A stretch of DNA of 64,000 nt, taken from positions 1-64,000 of the forward strand of contig NZ_CALXIN010000002.1 in assembly GCF_944388365.1 (NCBI RefSeq), read 5' to 3'. Every line of letters starts with the position of its first letter. Position 1 is the stretch's first letter. The translations under genes and the position numbers were made by a program. The notes below the pieces were generated by a model, which saw only the letters and a list, made by a program, of their open reading frames with translations, was not told where the DNA came from and searched no databases. Positions 44,629 through 53,818 of this stretch are shown here, in pieces. This DNA comes from an uncultured Negativibacillus sp. (GTDB taxonomy: Bacteria; Bacillota; Clostridia; Oscillospirales; Ruminococcaceae).

Positions 44629-45741
44629 TTACATACCTTCGTACATCAGAGAGATGACCTGTTCGAGCCGTTCGCTCATCGGTTCTTCCTCTCCGGCGGC
44701 GCCGATCGCATACAGAATCAGCCAGTCGGTCACATTTCGCGGGTCGAGCAGTGCCATTCCACAGTCGGACAGCATGGCGTTGAGGGTCCACCAGTGTTCC
44801 TCAACCCGCTCCTGAATCGTCATGTTCTCTACATCATCCTGCGAGAAGTTGTCGGAAACAACCGACAGGTCCTCGGTGATCACATAGAGAAGCAGCAGCA
44901 GCTTTCTGGGAACGTCCACCTTATGACTGCGAATGTTTTTAATCGCGGTGGTGTTGGGCCAGTTCTGTTTGATCAGCCGCTGCACCAGCGAGTAGTTCTG
45001 CCGGTTTTTGCCGGATGGCATACGGAGGGAGAGGTAGGTCTGCATCACCGTTTCCAGCGAGTAATATGGTTCCGAAATATCAATCCATTCCGGCACCGGA
45101 TGGATCAGCAGCGAAAGAAACTTATCAAAATAATAATATGCCCGCAGATGCTGGCAGCCAAATTTATCCAGATTGTTCAGATAGCAGCTGCGCAGCTCCT
45201 CTTTGGAGTTGACCAACAGAAAATTGTTTTGGATTTCTTTGGTCAGATGAGAACTGGTAGCACCGTCAATTTGGTTAAAGCCAGGAGCAGGAGGCAGGCT
45301 GTCAAAAAACTCGCGTGCATCCTGATAAGCATATCCGTTGCGCAAAAACCAGGCATACACCACGTCATGTCCATCCCGATACTGGATGCCATAGTCAGTG
45401 CAGAGGCTCAACAGATAATCCAGCTGGGATTCGCCAAATCCCAGCGCATATCCGATTCGGAAGATGTCCTCTCGATTGGTCGGCAGATTTTTATCCGTCA
45501 GCCAGTTTTTGATTTTTCGGACGACCGACGGAGGGTTAACATCCGGCATTTCTGACAGAAAAAAGTCTGTCAGTCGTACTTGCAGGTCGTCTCCTCCATA
45601 CATCTGATGAAGGACGTCACTGAAGGTGCGGACAGGCAGCTGATTGTCCTGCAGGTATGCAACGGCCATGGCAGGAGACATGTGTCCATATAAAACGCGA
45701 TTATATTCTGCGGCAGAAGTAACGGTAAGCTGTCTGTTCAT
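44629..45741 (-). CDS. Conserved-looking protein of unknown function next to the kinase island
   Basis: 370 residues, with AAGGAAG eight bases before the ATG. Predominantly helical, no signal peptide or membrane helix. Residues about 60-115 (VVRKIKNWLTDKNLPTNRED, then IGYALGFGESQLDYLL) resemble the helix-turn-helix-like front of regulator-type proteins in Clostridia, and about 125-145 reads VVYAWFLRNGYAYQDAREFF. I do not recognise a named family. It is convergent with the kinase operon and shares a terminator with it, so co-function is only a suggestion. It could be an output or regulator of the island. Confidence 0.6.
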   Translation of the reverse strand: MNRQLTVTSAAEYNRVLYGHMSPAMAVAYLQDNQLPVRTFSDVLHQMYGGDDLQVRLTDFFLSEMPDVNPPSVVRKIKNWLTDKNLPTNREDIFRIGYALGFGESQLDYLLSLCTDYGIQYRDGHDVVYAWFLRNGYAYQDAREFFDSLPPAPGFNQIDGATSSHLTKEIQNNFLLVNSKEELRSCYLNNLDKFGCQHLRAYYYFDKFLSLLIHPVPEWIDISEPYYSLETVMQTYLSLRMPSGKNRQNYSLVQRLIKQNWPNTTAIKNIRSHKVDVPRKLLLLLYVITEDLSVVSDNFSQDDVENMTIQERVEEHWWTLNAMLSDCGMALLDPRNVTDWLILYAIGAAGEEEPMSERLEQVISLMYEGM

Positions 45742-46004
45742 CTACTTTCTTCCTTTAAAATATAAAATAATCTCATTATAAGATACTATATTCCAGAAAA
45801 GTTGTCAATATAAGCGATTATGCGGCTGAAGAAATGCAGAGCAAGGCGAGCAGATTGCTGTTATCTACCTTGGATTTTTCGCATGAGAATCGGGATGATG
45901 GTTTTATAAAAGGCTGGTCTTGGTTGGGAAAACTACGGTCACAACAAGGAGAAAAATCAATGGATTTTCCTATAAAAAGAGTGACTTTTTGTAAAGGGAT
46001 GTCC

Positions 46005-46526
46005 TTAGCGACTGCACTCGGAAACATGTCTCATTTTTGTTATCAACTCGTCTGCTTCGATAGGAGTATAGCTGATTCGCTCCACACAGACGCAGGCACT
46101 CTGCCGACTGACATCCCGATAGCTGGGATTTGCATGGACATGCCCATAAAAGTTTGCATACGGCATATTTGTACAGATATACATCGGCGCATGGGATAGG
46201 ATGAAAAATTCACGAAACAGGATCGGGTAATTGATTGCCTGCTCAAATCCCATTTCCTCCCATTGTTTGTTGGTGTAGTTCTGGTCGTGGTTGCCCATAA
46301 TCAAAACTTTCTTTCCATTGAGCTCCGCCAAAATCTCGCTGATTCGTTCCGGTTCATAGGAGGAAACATCTCCCAGGTGGAACACCGTGTCCTCTTTTGA
46401 GACCACGCTGTTCCAGTTTTCGATGATCGCTTTGTCCATCTCCTCCACCGAGGCAAAAGGACGATTTTCATACCGCAGGATGCGGTCATCTCCGAAGTGG
46501 GTATCTGAAATCAAAAAAACTTTCAT
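46005..46526 (-). CDS. Calcineurin-like metallophosphoesterase (short)
   Basis: 173 residues, with AGGAGATAACG before the ATG. Motifs: DTHFGD (DxH), GDVSS, GNHDQ, SHAP and GHVH, the full dinuclear site. The family acts on phosphomono- or diesters; the size matches YfcE-like small enzymes. It is last in the second Opp operon, 12 bases after the next phosphoesterase. The 45742-46004 stretch downstream shows no supported gene. Confidence 0.88.
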   Translation of the reverse strand: MKVFLISDTHFGDDRILRYENRPFASVEEMDKAIIENWNSVVSKEDTVFHLGDVSSYEPERISEILAELNGKKVLIMGNHDQNYTNKQWEEMGFEQAINYPILFREFFILSHAPMYICTNMPYANFYGHVHANPSYRDVSRQSACVCVERISYTPIEADELITKMRHVSECSR

Positions 46527-46538
46527 CGTTATCTCCTG

Positions 46539-47360
46539 TTAGATTTCAATATAATCGAAGGCTTTCCGAATTTGTGTTTCTATTTCTTTTTCTCCTTGCC
46601 ATTCGGTGCAGTAGTTTAAGCACCGGCACAGGTATTGTGTGTTGTTCTTCATGACATTTTTCCGGTAATGTACATGACCGCAGATGGCGTATGCCACCTC
46701 ATATTTTTTATAAAGAGCTTCGTACTGCTTGCTTCCTAAAAAAGCATTGAAATAGCTCCAATCCGGTTTCTGGGCATCCAGTCTTGTCTCATCCACGCAA
46801 AATTCCTGAATCGGCAGCATGTGGGTTACGACAATCTTCTTTTTGTGAGGATAACGAGCCATGGTTTCTTCCAGAGCTTTTAAGGATGCGGATGTTCTTC
46901 CCAGATTGTCCGATGTCCAGCAGTTTTTGATTTTATCCTGCCAGGTGCGTCCATCCATCTGCATCTTCTCAAAATCAGCGAAGGTGTATTTTTCATGGTT
47001 GCCAAAGGAATAATCGTACCATCCAACGTCACCGATGATGACCCAGTCTGTAAGTTCCAGCGGCTTTTCACAAAGACAGTTTGGGTCCTGCAAAAACAGC
47101 TGGTAAATTTCATCGGTCGATGTAAGGTCGATGTGATCGTTCCAAAGATCGTGGTTTCCTGGGACGTATCGGTATGCAATATTTCCAAATTGGTTTAATG
47201 CAGCAACCGATTCGATGGCCTGATATGCGTTATTGTGGATATCTCCTGCAATCAACACCAGGTCGCAGCCTTCCTGTGCCGCCACATGGTCCAGCGTTTT
47301 TAAGACGTCGTAGTCCTGATTGATGTCCACATGAATGTCGGATATAATGCCTATTTTCAT
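46539..47360 (-). CDS. Calcineurin-like metallophosphoesterase
   Basis: 273 residues from the ATG at 47360, which overlaps the stop of the ATPase gene (ATGA). Motifs: SDIHVD, GDIHNN, GNHDLW, VTHMLP and GHVHYR. No signal peptide, so cytosolic. Translational coupling to an ABC importer suggests that it processes an imported phosphorylated compound or a signalling nucleotide; inference. Confidence 0.88.
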   Translation of the reverse strand: MKIGIISDIHVDINQDYDVLKTLDHVAAQEGCDLVLIAGDIHNNAYQAIESVAALNQFGNIAYRYVPGNHDLWNDHIDLTSTDEIYQLFLQDPNCLCEKPLELTDWVIIGDVGWYDYSFGNHEKYTFADFEKMQMDGRTWQDKIKNCWTSDNLGRTSASLKALEETMARYPHKKKIVVTHMLPIQEFCVDETRLDAQKPDWSYFNAFLGSKQYEALYKKYEVAYAICGHVHYRKNVMKNNTQYLCRCLNYCTEWQGEKEIETQIRKAFDYIEI

Positions 47361-48337
47361 CGTTTTTTCTCCATGGATTCCTGATAGAATTTTTGAGCGT
47401 AATGACAGGCAATCTGTCTGCCATCGGGCAGCTCCTGCAGTTCTGGACGAGCCGATGAACACAGCTCGGTGCAGTATGGACAGCGTGTGTGGAAGGTGCA
47501 GCCGCTTGGCGGATTGGATGGGCTTGGCAGCTCGCCGGTAATCTGAACCTTGCCGCTGTCAGCATCTCCAACATTCATCGACGAGGAGAACAGCATTTTG
47601 GTGTAGGGATGGATTGGGTTTTTGGACAGGGTAACAGCGTCGCCCAGTTCCACGATGGAACCCAGGTACATAACGCCGATGCGGTCCGACATGTAGGACA
47701 CGACGTTGAGGTTGTGGGAAATAAACAGATAGGTGAGACTGAACTTTTCCTGTAAGTCATGCAGCAGGTTCAAAATCTGGGCCTGAACCGAAACGTCCAG
47801 CGCAGAGACAGCCTCATCACAGACCACGAATTTTGGATTCAAAATCAGCGCAATCGCGATAGAGACACGCTGACGCTGTCCGCCAGACAGCTGGGAAGGA
47901 TAGCGGTCTTTATAGCTTTCGTCCAGACCAACCAGGTCCAGCATCTCATCGACAATCTTTGCCCGCTGCTCTTTGCTTAAATTTTTGCGATGGATAATCA
48001 AGGATTCTTCCAGAAGCCATCCGATTTTTCTCTTGGGATTCAGCGAAGAATAGGGGTCCTGAAAGATCATCTGTATTTTCTGCGGGATTTCCTTGCGCGC
48101 TCTCTTGTTTTTAAAAATGTCCTCGCCCTCAAACAGGATTTTTCCCTTGGTTGGTTCCAGGAGGTTGACCAGCATCTGTCCAAAGGTGGATTTTCCGCAG
48201 CCGCTTTCTCCCACCAATCCGAAGGTTTCTCCCTGATAAATTTGCAGCGAAATATCATTAACCGCTTTTACAACGGATTTTCTGTCGTCGGTATAGATCT
48301 TTGATAAATGATTTGTTTGCAGTAAAACGTTATTCAA
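47357..48337 (-). CDS. ABC transporter ATPase, OppF/DppF type
   Basis: 326 residues. The start is TTG at 48337, four bases after the previous stop, with GGAGG upstream; no earlier ATG is in frame. Walker A GESGCGKS, signature LSGGQRQR, Walker [13 protein letters not shown]. The usual DEP is DEA here, a small departure. The C-terminal Cys-rich Opp extension is present ([11 protein letters not shown]). Confidence 0.92.
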   Translation of the reverse strand: MNNVLLQTNHLSKIYTDDRKSVVKAVNDISLQIYQGETFGLVGESGCGKSTFGQMLVNLLEPTKGKILFEGEDIFKNKRARKEIPQKIQMIFQDPYSSLNPKRKIGWLLEESLIIHRKNLSKEQRAKIVDEMLDLVGLDESYKDRYPSQLSGGQRQRVSIAIALILNPKFVVCDEAVSALDVSVQAQILNLLHDLQEKFSLTYLFISHNLNVVSYMSDRIGVMYLGSIVELGDAVTLSKNPIHPYTKMLFSSSMNVGDADSGKVQITGELPSPSNPPSGCTFHTRCPYCTELCSSARPELQELPDGRQIACHYAQKFYQESMEKKR

Positions 48338-48340
48338 ACC

Positions 48341-49330
48341 TTATTCCTCCAGGTTATCCAGGGTGTATTTGTGGCAGGCGATCTCACGCTGTCCAAATGC
48401 AATCCTCTGTGGCGTGATCTGTGTGCAGCAGTCCATACATTCATTGCATCGGTTTGCATAGATACAGCCGACCTCTGGACGTTTTTCCAGAGGAGGGACG
48501 CTGTGTTTGATGTTTTCCAGCCGCTGTCCCTTTTTGCTGATGTCCGGCAGACAGGCCAGCAGACCTTTGGTATAGGGATGTTTTGGATGCTGAATAATCT
48601 GAGCGGTGGGTCCGCTTTCCACGATGGAGCCGGCATACATGACGTAGGTTCTGTCACAAAGGTGGCTGACAACCCCCAGATCATGGGTGATAATCAAAAC
48701 GGCGGTTCCTGTTTTGGTGCACATCTCCCGAATGATCTCCAGGACCTGTGCCTGAATGGTGACATCCAGTGCGGTGGTCGGCTCGTCTGCAATCAGCAGC
48801 TTTGGCTGGTTGATCAGCGCCAGACAGATCATGATTCGCTGTCTTTGTCCGCCGGAAAGCTGGTGTGGATAGCAGTTGTAAATTCTGTTTGCATCCGGCA
48901 GACCTGCAAGACGGATCATTTCCAGCGCTTTGTTTTTAGCTTCTGCCTTGGGTACACCGCGGTTGAGTGCATTTTCTGCAATCTGTCTGCCCACCTTCAT
49001 CAGTGGGTTTAAGCTGGTCATCGGTTCCTGAAAGATCATCGAAACATCTTTTCCGCGGATGGTGTTCCAGGCAGCATCGTCTGCCTGTGTCATATCCTGA
49101 CCATTGACCAGGATACTGCCTGCCTCCAGTGAAGCAGTCTGAGGCCCCAGACCCATTGAGAAGGAGGCGCAGAGTGTTTTTCCGCAGCCGCTTTCTCCTA
49201 CCAGTGCGACCAGTTCTCCGGCGTTGACCGTCAGGTTCAGATCGCGGATGGCGTGGCATTTTTTTCCGTTGATATCAAAACAGATCGACAGGTTGTCGAT
49301 TTTCAGTACAGTTTTTGTTGTATTATTCAA
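48341..49330 (-). CDS. ABC transporter ATPase, OppD/DppD type
   Basis: 329 residues from TTG 49330, with AGAGG upstream. Walker A GESGCGKT, signature LSGGQRQR, Walker [13 protein letters not shown], switch ITHDLG. The Opp C-terminal extension has [15 protein letters not shown]. Confidence 0.92.
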   Translation of the reverse strand: MNNTTKTVLKIDNLSICFDINGKKCHAIRDLNLTVNAGELVALVGESGCGKTLCASFSMGLGPQTASLEAGSILVNGQDMTQADDAAWNTIRGKDVSMIFQEPMTSLNPLMKVGRQIAENALNRGVPKAEAKNKALEMIRLAGLPDANRIYNCYPHQLSGGQRQRIMICLALINQPKLLIADEPTTALDVTIQAQVLEIIREMCTKTGTAVLIITHDLGVVSHLCDRTYVMYAGSIVESGPTAQIIQHPKHPYTKGLLACLPDISKKGQRLENIKHSVPPLEKRPEVGCIYANRCNECMDCCTQITPQRIAFGQREIACHKYTLDNLEE

Positions 49331-49342
49331 AGCAATCTACCT

Positions 49343-50164
49343 CTAGTGCCTGTAAATTTCGTTGAGTCCGTCGCTGATCAGGTTAAATCCCAATACCAGC
49401 ATGGTGATTAACGCCGCTGGGATGACAACGTACCAACCGGCTGTCAAAATGGTGTTCTGCGCCTCGCTGAGCATCTTGCCGAAGCTCGGTGTCGGAGGCT
49501 GGATGCCAAGGCTCAGGTAGCTCAAACCTGCTTCGGACATGATAGCGCCGGAAAAGCTCAGTGTTGCCGTTACCGACAGCTCCTGAAGAAGGTTTGGGAA
49601 GATGTGCAGAATCATGATCCGCAGATCGGATGCACCCTTGACCTTTGCTGCCTTTACAAATTCGCTGTTGCGGTACTTTAAAAAGCCGCTTCGGGACATT
49701 CTGGCAAAACGTGGAACGGACATCACACTCAGCGCCAGGATGAGATTCTGCACGCTGTTTCCGAATACTGCGATCAGCATCAGTGCCAGCAGAACGCCTG
49801 GAAACGCCATCTGCGTATCAATGAGCTTGGTAATGACGCTGTCGATTTTTCCGCCGTAGTAGCCTGCAGCGCCGCCCAGGGTACATCCCAGCAGACCGCC
49901 GCAGATTACAACACAAAAGCCGATAAAGAAAGAAATTCTGGAGCCTACCATTACTCTGGACAGAATATCTCTGCCCAGCTGATCTGTTCCCAACAGATTT
50001 TCACGGGAAGGAGGGAGCAGTTCCTTCATGACATCAATCTTGTTCGGATCGGCAGGCAGATAGAAGAATCCGACTACCATCAGAAGGAACAAAATGCTGA
50101 CCATAATCAATCCCAGTGTGAAGTTGCGATTGGAAAGATATTTTTTTAATCTGTTCTGTTTCAA
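49343..50164 (-). CDS. ABC transporter permease, OppC/DppC type
   Basis: 273 residues from TTG 50164, seven bases after AGGAG. Landmarks: NLLGTDQLGRDILSRVMVGSRIS and the EAA loop (FVKAAKVKGASDLRIMILHI). Six membrane helices. Confidence 0.92.
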   Translation of the reverse strand: MKQNRLKKYLSNRNFTLGLIMVSILFLLMVVGFFYLPADPNKIDVMKELLPPSRENLLGTDQLGRDILSRVMVGSRISFFIGFCVVICGGLLGCTLGGAAGYYGGKIDSVITKLIDTQMAFPGVLLALMLIAVFGNSVQNLILALSVMSVPRFARMSRSGFLKYRNSEFVKAAKVKGASDLRIMILHIFPNLLQELSVTATLSFSGAIMSEAGLSYLSLGIQPPTPSFGKMLSEAQNTILTAGWYVVIPAALITMLVLGFNLISDGLNEIYRH

Positions 50165-50182
50165 AGTATTTCTCCTGCCTAG

Positions 50183-51127
50183 CTATCTTTTTGTTTTAAT
50201 TCTTGGGTCTATGATCGAATATAAAATATCAACACCAAAGTTGCAGATGACGACGATGCCCGCCAGATAGACGGTCAATCCCTGAATCAGCGGCAGATCC
50301 CTTGTGGTGATCGAGGTGGAAATCAGCTTTCCAATTCCTGGAAGGGAAAATACATTTTCGATGATGATACTGCCGCCCAGAATATCCGCCACCAGCATAC
50401 CCAGGATCGTGATGACTGGAATCAGCGAATTTCTCAGGATATGCTGATTCATAATGATTTTTTCGGACAGACCTTTGCTCTTGGCTGTTCGGACATAATC
50501 CTGTTTCTGCTGGTTGGCGATGCTGACTCTGATGTATCGTGCCAGCACTGCCGAGGAGCCAAATGCGATGGACAACGACGGCAGAAACATCGTCTTGAAC
50601 CATCCTGTAAGGCTTTCGCTTGCCGGAATATATCCGATCGAATCAAACCATCCAAGGTTGACCGAGAAGATACTGATCAGCACGATGCCCATACAAAAGC
50701 TGGGAACAGAAATGCCCAGCTGGGACAGCATGGAAATTCCGGTGGTAATTTTCTTTTTGCTGTTTTTTGCGATAAAAATGCCCAGCGGCAGACCGATCAA
50801 AATGGTCAGTGCAATCGAATATACTGCCAGAGAGCTGGTGACGAAGAAGCTTTCCGAAATCAGTTCAGAGACTGCTCTGCTGTAACGATAGGAAACGCCC
50901 AGATCACCTTTCAGCGCATTGGTCAGCCAGATCAGGTAACGCTCGACATATCCCTTGTCCAGGTTCATGGTTGCGCGCAGATTTTCAATCTGTGCAGGAT
51001 CTGCATCTACGCCCAAGATAATCTGTGCCGGATCACCAGGCAGAATCTGGAATACAACGAAGGTGATGATGGATACCAATAAAATGGTAAAAATAAAACC
51101 AAGGATCTTTTTTAAATAGTATTTCAT
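50183..51127 (-). CDS. ABC transporter permease, OppB/DppB type
   Basis: 314 residues, ATG start with GAAAGGAACCC upstream. DppB-type N-terminus and EAA loop (YVRTAKSKGLSEKIIMNQHI). It forms the channel with the OppC-type subunit. Confidence 0.92.
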   Translation of the reverse strand: MKYYLKKILGFIFTILLVSIITFVVFQILPGDPAQIILGVDADPAQIENLRATMNLDKGYVERYLIWLTNALKGDLGVSYRYSRAVSELISESFFVTSSLAVYSIALTILIGLPLGIFIAKNSKKKITTGISMLSQLGISVPSFCMGIVLISIFSVNLGWFDSIGYIPASESLTGWFKTMFLPSLSIAFGSSAVLARYIRVSIANQQKQDYVRTAKSKGLSEKIIMNQHILRNSLIPVITILGMLVADILGGSIIIENVFSLPGIGKLISTSITTRDLPLIQGLTVYLAGIVVICNFGVDILYSIIDPRIKTKR

Positions 51128-51203
51128 GGGTTCCTTTCTCAGAAAAACAAGCTATGATATAACACCGATACCATAGCTTGTCCTCCTTTTATTGTTTGAC
51201 TAT

Positions 51204-52760
51204 TTATTGAGCTTCGTAGGAAAGTTTGGAGAAATCAATGAATCCTACCGGATAGAAGGTGTAGCCTTTCAGATCTTTGCGGCAGGCAACGGTCAGGTTC
51301 GGGTCGCAGACAAAGACGGCTGCTGCCTGTTCGTTCAAAATCTGCTGGCATTCTTTGTACATATCAGCACGTTTTGTTTCATCCAGTTCTACTCTTGCGG
51401 CCTGAATCAGTTCGTCGTAGCGGGCATCCGAGAATTTGAAGAAGTTTTTGCTGTAGGTGGTTTCAAAACGTCCCAGAACCGAGTCAGGGTCAAGCTTACC
51501 GGTCAGACCGATGATGGTGGATTCATACTGTGCGTTGCTGTATACATCCTCCAGCCAGGTTGCCCATTCGATGGTTTCCACCTGAACATTGATGCCTACC
51601 TGTGCCAGCTGATCTGCAAAGATCAGAGCAGTATCGACATGGCTGGTGTAGTTTGCCGGAACAGTGATGGTGAGGTCAAAACCATTTTCGTAGCCGGCTT
51701 CTTTCAGCAGCTCTTTTGCCTTTTCGATATCGGTTGGGTAGGTGTCTTCCAGCTGGTCGTTGTAGTAAACTGCCATTACAGGGCTGAAGTTGGAGTACAG
51801 CTTGGTAGCATATCCGTCAAATACACCTTCAATGACAGCATCTTTGTCGATGGCATAGTTGATTGCCTGACGTACGCGAACATCGTTGAGCGGTTCAATC
51901 GAGTTATTCAGAGCAAAAATCTGTACCATGTTCTGTGCGGAGTTGTAGATGTCGAAGTCTTCTGCCAGTACATTGGCGTTGTCTACCGATACCGATGCAA
52001 AGTCGAGCTGTCCGGAGCGCAGTGCTGTGACAACGCTGCTGGCGTCGGTCATGATGTAAACTTCTACTGTCTGGATGGTTCCTTTTCTGCTTTCCTCGTA
52101 GTAGTCCTCATTCAGCTCCAGAACAACCTTCTGGCCAGGGATATATTCCTTGAATTTATAAGGACCGGTGCCGATTGGATGCTGGCTCTGCTCGGTGTAG
52201 CCTTCCGGCAGAACAGCGACGATGTTGCTTGCAAGGAAGGATGCAGATGGCTCGGTGAGCTTGATCTCGAAGGTGTAGTCATCAACGGCGTTGATGCTTT
52301 CCACAGAATCAAATTTGCTGGAAGCAGCTTTCTCGCCGTTCATACCAGCCAGATTCTCGTAGGTGTACAGGACGTCAGCGCTGGTCATTGGTTCTCCGTT
52401 GTGGAAGGTGACGTTATCGCGAAGGTGGAAGGTGTAGGTCAGACCATCTTCGGAGACATCATAGCTCTCAGCAAGTCCTGGTTCCAGTTCGCCTTTTTCG
52501 TTGTAGACGAACAGACCTTCAAATACGTTGTGGAAAATTGCCTCGGTGTCGGTTGCTGCGGACTGCCATGGATCCAGGCTGTCCGGTTCAGAGCTGATGC
52601 TGGTGCGGACAATGGTTGGAACCTCAGCTTCAGCTTCTGTTTTGGTATCAGTTTCGCCCTGAGCGCTCTGCGAGCCTTCGGCGTTTGCAGATGTGCATCC
52701 TGTAAAGAATACGGAGCAGGACAGTACGGCTGCCAACATAAAACAAACTAATTTTTTCAT
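51204..52760 (-). CDS. Peptide/nickel-type ABC transporter substrate-binding lipoprotein
   Basis: 518 residues. Lipobox FTGC with C22, then a short Ser/Ala/Gln linker and a cluster-C binding domain (NVTFHNGEPMTSADVLYTYE). It is clearly a different subfamily from the protein at 15100, so the two importers should have different ligands. The gap to the permease gene is 76 bases and no strong terminator is seen. Confidence 0.92.
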   Translation of the reverse strand: MKKLVCFMLAAVLSCSVFFTGCTSANAEGSQSAQGETDTKTEAEAEVPTIVRTSISSEPDSLDPWQSAATDTEAIFHNVFEGLFVYNEKGELEPGLAESYDVSEDGLTYTFHLRDNVTFHNGEPMTSADVLYTYENLAGMNGEKAASSKFDSVESINAVDDYTFEIKLTEPSASFLASNIVAVLPEGYTEQSQHPIGTGPYKFKEYIPGQKVVLELNEDYYEESRKGTIQTVEVYIMTDASSVVTALRSGQLDFASVSVDNANVLAEDFDIYNSAQNMVQIFALNNSIEPLNDVRVRQAINYAIDKDAVIEGVFDGYATKLYSNFSPVMAVYYNDQLEDTYPTDIEKAKELLKEAGYENGFDLTITVPANYTSHVDTALIFADQLAQVGINVQVETIEWATWLEDVYSNAQYESTIIGLTGKLDPDSVLGRFETTYSKNFFKFSDARYDELIQAARVELDETKRADMYKECQQILNEQAAAVFVCDPNLTVACRKDLKGYTFYPVGFIDFSKLSYEAQ

Positions 52761-52779
52761 ACGATCTCCTTTGTTCTTC

Positions 52780-53475
52780 TTACTCTGTCATCAAATGTTT
52801 TTTCATCAAATCGACCACTTCGCTGGCCTGTTCTATCACGATCGGGCAGTCCACTTCTTCGATTCCCAATTTACCCTGATAATTGATGATGGCACAGGGC
52901 ATCGAGACCTTTTGTGAACCGATGTAATCGTCATAGTAGTTGTCTCCCACATAAAAACATTCGCTTGGATCTGCGCCTGTTAATCGCAGTGCCTCCTGGA
53001 AAATTTTTTCGTCCGGTTTTTCCGTACCGACTTCCTCGGAAACTACAACACAGTTCAATCTGGACAGAATGTCATTTTTTTCCAGAACCTTTCTGCAAGA
53101 CAGGTCCCAGTTGGAAATCAGTCCTGTTTTGATTCCCATGTTGTTCAGTTCATCCAGCATGTTCAGTGTGAAATCAAAGCATCTCCACACAGGTCTTTCC
53201 ATCTGTTTGAGCTGATTTGAAAAATCCTTCCACACAGATTCCGCGCCCAGATACTGACAAACACATCGGTGAAAATCAGAAACGACGCTTTCGCTTTTTT
53301 GGCTGAGTGCACCCTGGCGTTCTCTCATGAAGTATTTGTTTGCCAGGTGATAAGCTCTGCTTGCCTGTGAAAGCGAAATATCCTGACCAATTTGCTGGAA
53401 TGCGGTCTGATACCGGTGCGGCATGTCGTTATGGACAAGCGTCAAACCCAAATCAAAGAAAATTTGTTTTACCAA
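52780..53475 (-). CDS. HAD-superfamily hydrolase lacking the second motif-I aspartate
   Basis: 231 residues from TTG 53475, six bases after AGGAGGG. The first HAD motif reads FFDLGLTL: nucleophile D8 is present but position +2 is Gly (G10), where phosphatases have Asp. Motif II (ISNWD), the motif III Lys (GTEKPDEKIF) and motif IV (GDNYYDDY) are present. The altered position is known from dehalogenase- and phosphonatase-like HAD enzymes, so simple phosphatase activity is doubtful. It lies 19 bases upstream of the substrate-binding gene and probably heads the operon. Confidence 0.8.
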   Translation of the reverse strand: MVKQIFFDLGLTLVHNDMPHRYQTAFQQIGQDISLSQASRAYHLANKYFMRERQGALSQKSESVVSDFHRCVCQYLGAESVWKDFSNQLKQMERPVWRCFDFTLNMLDELNNMGIKTGLISNWDLSCRKVLEKNDILSRLNCVVVSEEVGTEKPDEKIFQEALRLTGADPSECFYVGDNYYDDYIGSQKVSMPCAIINYQGKLGIEEVDCPIVIEQASEVVDLMKKHLMTE

Positions 53476-53744
53476 TCAAACCCTCCTAAACTTACTTGTT
53501 TTCAACAGTGCTTATTTTATCGTTTTAAAGTAAGGTACAAAAGCGGGTGTTGGTAAAAAAGATGTAAAAAAGCAGCGGGAATTGTAAGTTTTCACAAAGG
53601 AATAGAATACACCACGCCCGATTTTTTTACTCGGGAATATGATAGTTGTATAAAGAAAGATCATTCTACTAAACAAGGAGCGGTTGATGCCGTTGATTTC
53701 GTAGCGGCATTTACCATGTACTCGGTCGCAAAAAATATCTTCTC
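53476..53744. other. Intergenic region upstream of the HAD-Opp operon
   Basis: About 270 bases without a supported gene. It should carry the promoter of the minus-strand operon, but no convincing hexamer pair was found. Confidence 0.4.
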
Positions 53745-53799
53745 TGAAAATGCCAAAAGAGGTAAGCCGATTTCGCGGCTTACCTCTTTTGGCATTTTT
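53745..53799 (-). terminator. Very strong terminator of the two-component operon
   Basis: A stem of about 24 perfectly paired bases (AAAATGCCAAAAGAGGTAAG on one side) with a 6-base loop. The minus strand also ends in T's. Confidence 0.9.
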
Positions 53800-53818
53800 G
53801 TTGAGTAAAGGAAATAGG

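Noticed and set aside
45818-46199. Short frames on both strands between the unknown protein and the phosphoesterase
   Set aside because: No start signals, partial overlap with the phosphoesterase gene and no protein-like pattern.
51192-52751. 519-codon plus-strand open frame
   Set aside because: It is the exact antisense of the substrate-binding lipoprotein, has no ribosome-binding site and is cysteine/phenylalanine-rich as antisense frames are here.
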